A stretch of 64,000 nt of DNA from Trichoplusia ni (Eukaryota > Arthropoda > Insecta > Lepidoptera > Noctuidae). Where the stretch lies: NCBI RefSeq assembly GCF_003590095.1, contig NC_039483.1, positions 3,720,001 to 3,784,000 on the forward strand, written 5' to 3'. Below the pieces are notes generated by a model, which saw nothing but the letters and a program-made list of their open reading frames with translations, was not told the origin of the DNA and did not search any database. Made by a program: the position numbers and the translations under genes. Numbering within the stretch: the stretch's first letter is position 1; the number at the start of each line of letters is the position of its first letter. This document shows, one piece after another, positions 50,201-62,200 of this stretch.

Positions 50201-53200
50201 CACTAGCAATTGTTTTTCCATAAATAAAAGGATTAAACGGAAGTGTGGTCTATCGCAGGACGAACGTAACATCTTATTCGATAGTTTGCAGCCGATATCC
50301 AGTGTTGTGTTGTTACTATGAACACCTTGTTACAATTAGAGTAAATTTCCGTTCTTTCAGACGTTTTTCCCATACCTATTATTGCAATTAGCCTGTTGAC
50401 CACTTTTAATTCTGGTTCTGAAGACTTAGCATCACTTAGTATAGGTGAGGCACTCTTTGATTAATAAAAACGGCATTTTTGTTCCGTACTTTTGACTACA
50501 AGTAGTCAACAGAGGAAAGTAGGTGTTAAATATCCAAATGGTTCATATATCATTACAAGATACCGGCAGTAACAGCTGAAACTATCAGAAAAATGCCACA
50601 AGAAAAAAAGTGTTTAACTTTTAATCCGTCACGCTGTTTTAAGCTTTTTTATTTGAAACTATGGGGCTGATACTATTTTTAAAGCTAAGATCTTTTACTT
50701 TTTACGGTACACATAAAAACCTTCTTTCCTTAACCTGTTTACAATAGTGCCAAAGAAAATAAAAGATGTATTCGCCTCGTTCGTTACCCAACGGATTGCG
50801 ATTACAATGACGAGATAAAATTTGGCAAGAAACACTGACTTGCATCAATGAGCACCTCACTGCTACTTGTGTAAAGTAATTATGACAGTTTTGTGGTTAA
50901 GTAAATAAATTAAAAAGTTAGCAGAAAACTAGTCAAGAGCGAGTCAAGCTTATGACTATGGGGTTTCAAATAATCAGGCTAAAGAGAAAAAAAACATAAA
51001 TCAAATTGATGACCATCTCAATTTAGACTTTTATTATTTGTTGTTGTTGTTGCTGCAGCCATAGAACTACATGATCTATGAGAAATAGTAACAATTAAAA
51101 CTGATTGACAGTTGTATTTCTCACAGATCATGAAGTTGTATAAGGAAAGCGGTTTACAAGATACATCCTGGTGATAGACAAACGGTCATACAGCGGAACC
51201 TTATTAACAGGGATGTTCCTTTTTTGCCCACAAGGCATGAAACCTAATCCTTAGATCTAGGATCTAGGACTTTTATCCTTGCGTGGTTTTTAGAAACATT
51301 CTTGACACATGCATAAGACACCCAGACTCAAGACTAGCAAACGTGGATCATACAAACGCTTGTCCTACGATTGAACCTGCTATACGTCGCGCTCAGTAGG
51401 CTTGGCGTGGTAACCCCAACCACTTAGCTATATCAGTATTTAACATTCTTTCTGGTGTTAAATAACTAAAAGCAATATATTACTTCTAAGATCTTTTGTT
51501 GTAATAACCGTGACGAATGTAGAGCAAAGAATACTTAAACAATTTTTCGTCGTGTGAAAAATAACACAATATATAAACATAAATTCCATTGTAGTACTTG
51601 TGAATTAACAAGAGTTTGTTTTTAATATATTTTTCTCATAAAATTACACAATACTTGACGATAACTCTTTGTGAGTGTATATTAAATTGTTCAAGTTTAA
51701 AAATAGATTGAAAATATTTGTGTTGTGTCCTTAACTTAGTTTTAAGTTGTTTAACCCTGAATATGAACAAAACAGTGGAAGAATTGATTGTCAACTTTTA
51801 CTAAAGACAATTGAATATAGGTTTCTTTTTGATTTAAAAAATACATACGTTCTCATATCATTGTTCCTCGTTCGCCGTTAACAAGATGTAGTTACTATGA
51901 TCCTTCAATAAGCGGGATGCTGTTACAGCTATTTCTTTGTTGTTTTAGCGGTGAAATAATAAAAATATTGCTTAACTAATTGGTCGTGAGATACATGCTA
52001 GTGCAAGACGGACGGGCAGACAGCCGAGACTCAGTAATAGGGTTCCGTTCGCACTTAAACCTATTTTTTTTTTTTATAATAACTTATTTTTTTGCAAATT
52101 CTTAGCCCCAATAAATATATGCAAACTAATTATGAATATCGCTCAATCCGTTTAGATTCTTTGATAACGTGAATGTTACAAAATCTTTGAATTTTTATAA
52201 TGTACTTACAAAAATATTTGCACCAACAAAATTGCACAAATAGTTTTATAAGTGAACTGGCAATAATGACCGGTATTGCGTGGTATTACGCATATTACAT
52301 TTCGGCAACATGGCCGCCTCGGCCGGCAATGTCGCGGTCGCCTTTGTAACTGCTGTAGTGCAATCGAGATCGCGATAGCTGTTGATTTCAGACACACGCC
52401 GGGAATTTCAACAGCCTGTAACTGTTGAATATGGATTTTTGGAGAATAGTATAAAACCTGTTGATATCCTCCTTGCTAGGATACTCCAAACTTGAGGTCT
52501 TGGGTTTGAAATCAAGAAATTGTTTTATTTCATAGGCATTTGCCTGCGTTCCAGATTCGCACAGAGCATGCGGGAGCAATCCCGTGATTCTGGCTTAGGC
52601 AAATATACTTAGGGCCTGGCGTTTTAAGTCGACGGGGCTCCGACATATCCTTATTTTATGCCCTCGTCTTGGGTTGAAGACAGGGCATTTTCAACCCAGA
52701 TAAAAGAAACATGGCTTTTGGGCAAGGCAATTTTGAAGTGAAATGGAGTTTTTCTTTATATGTACATATGGTTGTACCCGAACATACTTTTGCATGGAAC
52801 AATTGCCTATCCGTGATCCTCAACATATTGTAGACTAACAACGTTTCCCGTAGTTAATTCTGACGTTGGAGAACTTTAACTGTCAAAGACAAATGTGATA
52901 AGTGGAAGAGTAATGATTTGTAGGAGGTATGGAGTGGTTACAGTCTGATTTAAAAATAGATAGCCATCGACAGATCAAATGGGGCAAGCTGGGTAAAATA
53001 TCATTTTCAGGGTTTCGTAAATAAAGGAGTTGGTTCGTAACCAGGTTTTATCTCATAAGCCGTGATAGCTAGATAGTTCAAATTTTCGCAGATGACGTAT
53101 TTCATATTTTCTCATCATCAAAATATAGTGATAATAGAAATTGAGGTCAAACAACGGTTGGTACGGTTAATAATCTGTTGTGTGACCAATTCCTTTTGCA

Positions 53201-56200
53201 AATTTTTCCTCTTTGACCTATTTGTACGGAGCCCCCAACCTCACGAGCGATCTTTTTATTTAATTTTTTAATCTTTTTATTTACAGGGTTTTTTTCTGTG
53301 GAGAAAATGTCACCCCGATGATTGATACAAATATTTTAAAAAATTAACACTTACATAATATAATATATAATTAGTGGCCTGCCCGCAATCTTATGGTCAT
53401 TATCATAATGCTATAAAGCATTCTATCCGGCATCTACTTGACTGTTTATCCATCCATCTTCGATACAGCCACGTGGCACTTAAGCACAAACGCGTAACTA
53501 ACCTTCTTGTCACAATTAAACCTTAGTGGCGTGTTTCATCACCTACCCTCGCTTATCATTACGATATGATCTGTGATTCAGATCAGTAAGAGCTCATTAT
53601 TCTACTTTGCGGAAGATTATTTTTTATATCCATTTAATTATAGATGATTGGACCCGTTTGCGTGTTAAAGAATTAATGGAATTAATTTGCATAATAAGAA
53701 GACCTGTATACATTTTTGTATTATGGGAATTCACATAAAGTAAAATTAAAATTAAAAAAAAAAAGATTTTTAGAAGTTAGCTGTACCTGCAAAAATATTA
53801 CCTTACTTCTACTGAAGTCTGATGAGAAGTAGCCTATGTTAGCGGACTCCATGTAAATTTCTATCGATATAGATTTAGCCGTTTAAGCAGAAAGGGGTTA
53901 CATACATACAGATGTACTCTATAATAAGATAAAAGACATTTTTTCTTGTACGAAGCACTTAATAAATAAAATAAAATATTTTTTAATAGTAGTATGATGA
54001 ATAACATGAATATAATCGTTTTATTACAAAATCCACAATAAAACACCGGTTAAATATCTCAGTTATTTCAATATGATCGTTAAATGCTGACCTGTGGGGT
54101 AATCCTGTTATTTATTATTCTGCCGTCGTTTGCTCTGAACATATACGTATCTTGCGACAACCGATACTAGCTAATAGGTTACAATCAGAATTGAAGTGTA
54201 ACTTCTTTATGGGTACTTATAAGAATTGCAAATTCTAAGCTACAACATCATTCGAATACCTTCGTCTTATTAAATCATCTTAGGCACTTAGTGCACTTCT
54301 TGTAGTTATTTCTTGACAAAATTGCCAGTAATTCCTATAGTAACTATCGTGTGAATGATTCATTATTAAATGATGCAACCGGAGTCCAGTCAAACTGACG
54401 CTCGCCCGCCACCCCTTCAGCTCATTATTAAGGACTCTGGTTGGGTCCGAAACTAGTCAGTCAATCCAAATAAATACGCGCCAGTAAAGCGTTGCATCAC
54501 TTGCATCATTTAATATTACCATTGATTCGATATGAAAATCTTGGCGTAGAGGGCCATAAAAGTAATATCATAGCATATCTGGAAGTGGAGAGTACACTTC
54601 ACGGTGTTGGACCTCTCCCTTCCACAACTATCACTTTAACAGATGGTGGTAAGCGCTCAGACAGAGATTAAATAAACATGGTTGTACTAGCTTTAACCGC
54701 TTTAACCCGGTATGAATAGGAAAACGTACTTAACATACGGGATAAAAACTATCCTAAAACTTCAAACTTCAAATATTTATTGCGGTCATGAGTGGATACA
54801 GATGTTATAAAACTTAAAGGTACATACATGATACCCTGTTAGGGCGCAGCAATACAATCCTGTCTTAATCCTGGTCTAAACTATCTGTATACAAAGTTTC
54901 GTTTAAATCCGTTCAGTGGTTTTTGCGTGAAAGAGGAACAAACTCTAATATATAGAATCTTTCAGATTTATCATATTAGAGGGATTCCGCAAGGCCTATT
55001 TCCCACCCTTAGCTTCTTAACCTAGGATATGATGTTTCATTACCTCAATCTAAACCACGCCAAATTATAATAGGTTTAAATAAAAACATCCAATTCATCA
55101 GAAAACATACAAATACCAATCTAACGCGTATCTCCAATAAAGTTATGAATATTTATAGTATTTTGAAGTAATACTCGAAATACAAGTTTATCGGCCTATA
55201 ATTATTATTGTACTTATCAATTTCGACGATCCAGTTATATCACGTGTACGTAAATATGATTTTTAATCATTTAAATAATTAATACGGATTTCACGAGGAA
55301 TTGACATTAATTTAATGAAGGTAAAGTTGGCTGTTTGGGATTCAGTCGTTTCTTATAACAGACTTCAAAAACGAACGTTTAACAACATGACTGATACCGA
55401 CTGTATGTATTACCATTTTGTTTCACACACGATGGCAATCGTGGAATTAGAAATGGAATGAATGTTCTAGAGCTTACTTTGTCTCTTCGTTAATTCATGC
55501 TAGTGTCGGTCGATATAGTGGAATCAGAAAAAGTCTATGACTAAGGAATACCACCAAAATTTAAAAAGAGCTTCTACCGCACTAAAGAATTTACTCTTTG
55601 CTTCGCAAACATTAAAGTCACATGCACAAAGACACCTAGATTAAGAACTAGCATTCATGGATCACACAAATGCTTGTCCAAAACTTCATCCCGCGGTTCT
55701 TTGCGCAAGTGGGTTTGGCGACCACTCCGCTCTCCGTGCGATCAAATATAACAAAAAGTTATCTTAACTCCTGGGTTGATAAAGTATAGTATACATATTT
55801 ATTTATAATCTATGAGACCTTTGACCATCTCTTTATTTACCACAAGAACAAACATTTGTTTATGCATTTGCTACACAAACAAGAGATGATTGCTAAACCA
55901 CGTGCGGTTTTAAATAAATATTGCTGGATTAGCAAGACATGAACATTATGCTTGTTTGTTTGTTTGTTTCTATTGTATTTGCTTATTTAATATGTTTGGA
56001 AACACGTGACGATCAGTGTACATTATTATAGTGATCTTCGTTTGCTTTTTATACTATAGTTATATGCATGCCTTGAATGGCATGAATAGAAGTTCAGAAA
56101 CATTTTTTGACTTTCTGAAAGTTTTTTGATAGTTTTTAGGGTTTCTTACCCAAAGGATAAGAATGGAATACTATTATTAAGGCTCTAATGTCAAACCGTC

Positions 56201-59200
56201 TGTTAGTCAAGTTGCTGTAGCTCATCAATCAATCCATCATAAGTCTAAAATGATACGTAAATGCCCACAAAACCGCTTCAACGGTTTGACTGAGACCGCG
56301 ATACAATCATGTGTCTACATTTCATGATAGGTTGATGGAAGAGATTTTTACTTCTGTTGATGCTAAAACAAGGAAAACAAAAGATTTCGGTTAAAAAAAC
56401 GATGGGTATAATTATAAATTTTATACGTCACCGATTTTTTTATCCTATTTTTAAGGAACCCTTAATATCGCTAGTACGAGTCGTATAATTTAAGTTTTAT
56501 TTGAAAAGTCCAGAAAACACGTATCCCACAATCAAATTTTAATAAAATAATGATTTCGTTAAAGTTAAGCCATTGAGCACCTATAAAGAGGTTTATTTTT
56601 AATTATGTAAATAAAACAGGTCGTCGTTTCCTTATCTTGTTTCATTATGTTTATTTGGGTGATCTATCATTCTTAATTACACTTGTTTTTTAATATTGTG
56701 ATGAGGCTTTACTGTGTGTAGTTATACATTTACAAATACATTAATTTACTATTTTTTTAGTTTAAACAAGGATAGCTTTTTGCTGTCCAGTGACTCTAAC
56801 TCTGCTACACCGGAGGTCGTGGCTTCAATTCCGACTCAAGGCAAATGTTTGTATGATGAGCAGGATCGTTTGTTCTGTGTCTGGATGTAATTTATGCTTA
56901 ATAAGTATATTAATATGCTTTCTAGTACTGTTCTCCCTTCATCTTCTCGTCTGGTTATAAGAGTTTGAAACAGCAGCCATGTTAGTTTTTTTGATACCTC
57001 CCAAAACAAATATAACGAAGTTCTAAAACGTCCCACGCCTTACAAAAGTTAAGAAAACATTTTCGATTGTACCCATACCGAAATTCTTACCAATATTTAC
57101 TCTAGACAATCCAATTCTCACAACATGACTGAATTGAGATCACCAAGTTGATTCCCACTCGCTTCATTGTTATCAAATAGAATAAAAACTTTGTAAACTA
57201 GATCAGATTAGACAATATCGTGTACCTTATAATGTAATAAGTTACGAATATGGTTTGTAATTCATTTGAACCTTACTTACTATAACCCTAGGTTAGTACC
57301 TACAGTTAGCTATAAAATCCATCTAGCTATGCCTTCAATAAATAACGGTTAAATGTATGGAAATTCCAATAGACCCATTTGACTAAACCCAATAATACAA
57401 ATCTGTATATTCCGTCATATCCAAAAAATATTGAATACGTATTTTTTATTTTATCACGACATTAAAAACTAAGGGTGATAGAAGAGACATCACTTGCTAG
57501 TAAAGTGGTAAGTGACGTCACACAAGATGTCACATGTATCACCTTAATTTTTTTAATAACGACGAACTAAAAAGATTTTTTGTCAAATACCCTTCGCCAC
57601 ATGATTGACCTCTCATCTATATATTCTGGCGATTTACTCATCGAATGACATCGATTGGGTATGACCACTTTTTGTCCTATGTACTTTAGGTATATACAAC
57701 CGACAAATAAAAGACGGAGTAGAATACATTCCATTGTAGCATTTACATTATCTAAAAAGCGGTCAGCCATCCATCACATGACCGCAACAACGTTGCTTAA
57801 CTTGTCGAGGTTGTTACACACAGGACCCATTTTAGTATATTTACAGCTGTATACTATACTCAATCAGTGGTCATGCACGAAAGATAATATACTAGCTAGC
57901 TATGTGAAATCAAGTATATACTACTTAAATCAAAACTTGTGTGGTTGTGAAAAAAATGGCACAAATATTTTCACTGTTTAATTGCAAATTCATTGTATTG
58001 ACGGTAATTCTTCTGCCCTGTACTATTTTTTTTATTAAAAGTGGTAACGCGTACTAATGAATAACCGAATTGCTTTGAATTTTTTTTGATTTGATTTGAC
58101 TTTGATTTTTTTAACCCCTTTATCAGTGGGATATTTCTGCAAACGTTAACGTCAATAAAATATCATAAGACAATTCATTTCCATACATTCGTTTATACGT
58201 TATTTATATATTGTTTTATTGTCCCCAGAATATGGGATTTCCTAGCGGAGCAGGCGCGAGGGGGCGCCACTGTGATCATCACGACACATTACATCGACGA
58301 GACGAAACAGGCTCACAAGGTAAACATTTTATCCTCTAGAAACTAACTTATTGTCATTGAAGAAGGATGGACTATCATAAGCAATATCTAAAGTCGATAT
58401 TTTTGGAGAGAAATAAAGTGACTAAGTGAATATTTTGATGACAAAGTCTATAGATGACTTGAAATTTAGGTTAAAGAACCAAAACTTTAAATATTTGAAC
58501 AATATATTCCGCTCATTTAACCATTGCCAAACATCGAAGTCCAATATGATTACTAAGCATGAGGAAAAAATTAGGACATCAATTCAAAAATCGTAACCAA
58601 CAAATAAACCAGTAGACACAAAACATAAATAAAACTAAACGAATTAAAAGATATCATGTCATGAAATAGTAAATTTCCATGATGGCTAGGTACTACAAAC
58701 TACAGGCGGACAATTACATGAAATAATAGTGCATCATTAGCACACCGTTACAATATCTTTCAAGGGTATAATGCAATCATTGATCGCAAGAGTTTCACAA
58801 TCAATTGTTTTGTTGCATCGCTTCTGGTTTAATAGGTACTGTCATCTATGTCGTAGTAACGTTGACAAAGGAAACAGATGAAGAAACAATTTATAAGTGA
58901 AAAAAATGTGAAATGGAATTTACTTTTGGGAAAATGAGATAGGTACTGAGATGAACTGAGATCACCGAATACGTTCTAGTACTAATCTTACATTGTCTAC
59001 AATCGATTTTCTTTTTCATAATAATTATAGTCTAAATTAGATTTAGCCATTTTTTTTTCTTCAGCTCCATTTTATCGCCCACCGCTTTTAAATTATGTAT
59101 CAAAATCGAGGCAAACTTGATATAATATTATGGGACCAAATCACAGCTGTTTCAAGTTCAATGAAAAAAGAATCAACTAAATCGGTCAATCCAGTCAAGA

Positions 59201-62200
59201 GTTCTGTGGCAACAAATAAAAAATACAAACTTATTGAGACTTACGTGTGAAGTCAATTGAAAATTAAGCCTTATTCTCATAAACTTAGAACTTCAATTCT
59301 AGTAACATAAATCCTTTTCCCCAGATTGGACTTCTTCGCGACGGTCAGCTCTTGGCCGAGGATTCTCCAGAGGACCTGCTGAGGAAATTCGACTGCGACA
59401 CCCTCGAGGAAGCCTTCTTGAAACTGGCTATGAGGCAGCATGAGATGCCGCGGAGGAGATCCAGTAAGTTGATAAAAGACAAGTACAGTTGCGCAAAGCA
59501 AAAAAGAATGAAATTTGATTGAAAAAAATAAGAATTTAGAATATTTTTGCTTTGTGATTGATTTGTTTATAAACAATTTATTGATAAAATCAAAACTACT
59601 TTAAAACCGGATGGTACAGAAACGTGACGCCATATTGCCTTAACGGATTTCCACTGCATTATCATCCAGTTCGGTCCTAGTCGCGCCTACAGAAGTTATA
59701 CTTGAAAAACCCGAACATTTCATGATAATTAAAGGAACCGTAAATAAACTTTACAAATACCACACTTTGCGAAACTTGATTGATGTTATAATCTTCAATT
59801 CCAGCACTAACGTCATCCCCAGACGTGATCCCAGACAGCAACATGTGTAACGGCGTGGACAGCCGGTATCACTCCAGGGACGACTTCCCAACCATCACCA
59901 GCAGTACTGATGTGAGTTATACCATTATGATCCTTATCCACAAACAATTCCGTTTCCATTGCAGTAAAATTACCTTAACTTTAAAAGTTACCTAATATTA
60001 CTTTCTTAGTCAATACAAAACAAGAATGCTTCCAACTTTAATAGGTAGAAAATTCGATATGCTCTTTCTTTTACAGAAGAAATCCTTAACTTACTAAGTT
60101 CTGCTTTCATGTAAATTGAATCCTTACTCTGAAGATAGCTTAGACTTGCCATTATCTTTTCTTGAAAACTGGGAAATCTTTGTAAAGCGAGAATTGTCAA
60201 ATTTCAGGTCCTTACAAAGAAGGAGAAAAGGCCAAAAGACAGCAAGAGATTAGCGAAGTCTAGATATAAAGCTGTCTTCATCAAGAGCATACAGCAGTTC
60301 TCCAGGCATCCTGGGTAAGCAACTTAGTAAATTAAGTAATAGTTAGTAGCCCATACAGACTAATAAAATGTATATTATCGAAGAAATAAATATTCAGTAT
60401 TGAGATTTTCAGGAGTTGTCCTAAAAATCTCAAATGTCTGTCTCAAATATGTACTTGGAGATATTTTGGATTCGAGGCAAATGTATTTAAAGATAACAGA
60501 CAATGCAAGATTAAAACAATTTTATGCTACTATATGCTATCAGCCATAAGTTTCCTGCTACAAAGCAAAGGGCCCCTTTCCATTTAGCCTATTGCTAACA
60601 CATACCAGCATCGTGCGCAAGAGTCAGAGTATTTGATGTTACATGCATATAATTAAAGTTACGATCCATCCAAGTAACGATCCATTAACCATTGAATAAA
60701 AACTTGTTCTGGAATAATTTTACACATTTTTATACAACAACGCTATTTTGTCATTAGATTCGCTGTCCGGTCATGTTAAACAAAATCAAGAGACAAAAAC
60801 GCTTCTTATTCATATGACATGATTTACCTGTTACGTTCTTCGTTTATATCCTGTGCAAAGACAGATTATAATAACATGTCTCCTAACATCTATCTTTAAT
60901 GTTTCGAATACTTCAACATATCCTCATCTTTAATTTTCAGTGGTTTGATATTCTCGATCCTGTTCCCCATCATTCAAGTGGTGGCCTTCTTCTCAGCCGT
61001 GGGTCACGACCCTCGGGATCTCCACATCGGAGTCGTCAACGAGGAAGCTGCATTCTCACCATGTATGTGCTAGTTATATTTTAAAGGACACCTACTACCA
61101 CCTCTTAAAGCAGGATTATGAGCTGTAGAAGATAAACATCCTGCTAACATAGGTTCAACAGGAATGATAGTAAGATCTCCAGGTTCGTTCAAATGTTTAT
61201 ATGTAGATCCATATTATCTGGATTGTCGGTGATAATATTATACTTTTTTTGGCCACGGTAACAAATCCTCTATTTACCTTTAAAATATACCTACTAGCTG
61301 ATCGGGCACACGTTTTGATTCTCACACCTACCCAAAACGCACGCATAATTTCATGACAATAGGTCAAGCCGTTTCGGAGAAGTTTTACTACAAACACCGG
61401 GATACATGAATTTTATATGTTAGATATAATACTATATCCACTAATTTTCAATTCTAGATGGACTCAGCATCTGCAACAACCACAGCCTGCAAACAGTGAC
61501 GGTACAGGAGGACGAGACCTGCGACCTGTACATGCTAAGCTGCTGGTTCTTAGAAGAAATGGAAGTCAAACAGCTGTATCAGGTAAGAGCGGTGAAGTCA
61601 GGGCTTTATATACTGGCCTGTTGATCTAGTGGTTAGTGACCTTGACTGCTAAACCGAAGGTCGTGGATTCGAAAAGTTTGTCTGATGAGCACAATCATTC
61701 TGTCTGACATAATTTATCTACGTGTATAGTACTAGCACTCATAACACAAGCTTTGCTTACTTTGAGACTAGATTGCTTTGTCCCAATCCCGATCATCCTC
61801 TAATTGTTCCCTACTCCCATACCAAGCTTACCACTAGCCGCATTCTCCAATCAAGTACTATAGAAACCATATTTCACAAACCCTCACCCACCTAATGGTC
61901 CCCCTAACCGTATCAAGCGCTATAGAATCCTTCTTTCAATTTCCTTTCACCTTCGTCTAATGGTCCCCATTTCCCTCAGACCTCTTCACAAATTCCTATC
62001 ACCCTCGTCTAATGGTTCCCATCCCCTCAGACCCCATTCAACACGTCAGAGGAGGCCCGCCAGGCGGTGTCGTCCGGCCAGCTGTACGGCGCGCTGCACT
62101 TCAGCAGGAACTTCAGCGCCGCGCTCGGGAAGAGGTTCACGGACGGAGAGGTCGAGGACGACGTCGTGAACGACAGCAGCGTCAGCGTCTGGCTCGATAT

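Larger units (their letters stand above)
45398..58228 (+). other. ABC transporter intron 3 (12.8 kb)
   Basis: Starts GTAAGT, ends TTGTCCCCAG. No further coding exon was recognised in it. It holds a fold-back palindrome (45938-46084), several fragments of a repeat containing the words CCGTGATAGCT (48898, 49669, 51975, 53020), tRNA-SINE fragments (51265, 55590, 56778), a Helitron-like fragment (54727), a related fold-back fragment (54335-54515) and a GC-rich patch (52290-52350). Such a long intron could hide enhancers or alternative exons that cannot be seen by eye. Confidence 0.85.

Noticed and set aside
51030..51060. TTG-repeat as a coding repeat or CRISPR-like array
   Set aside because: It is a simple microsatellite; no regular repeat-spacer array exists anywhere in the window.
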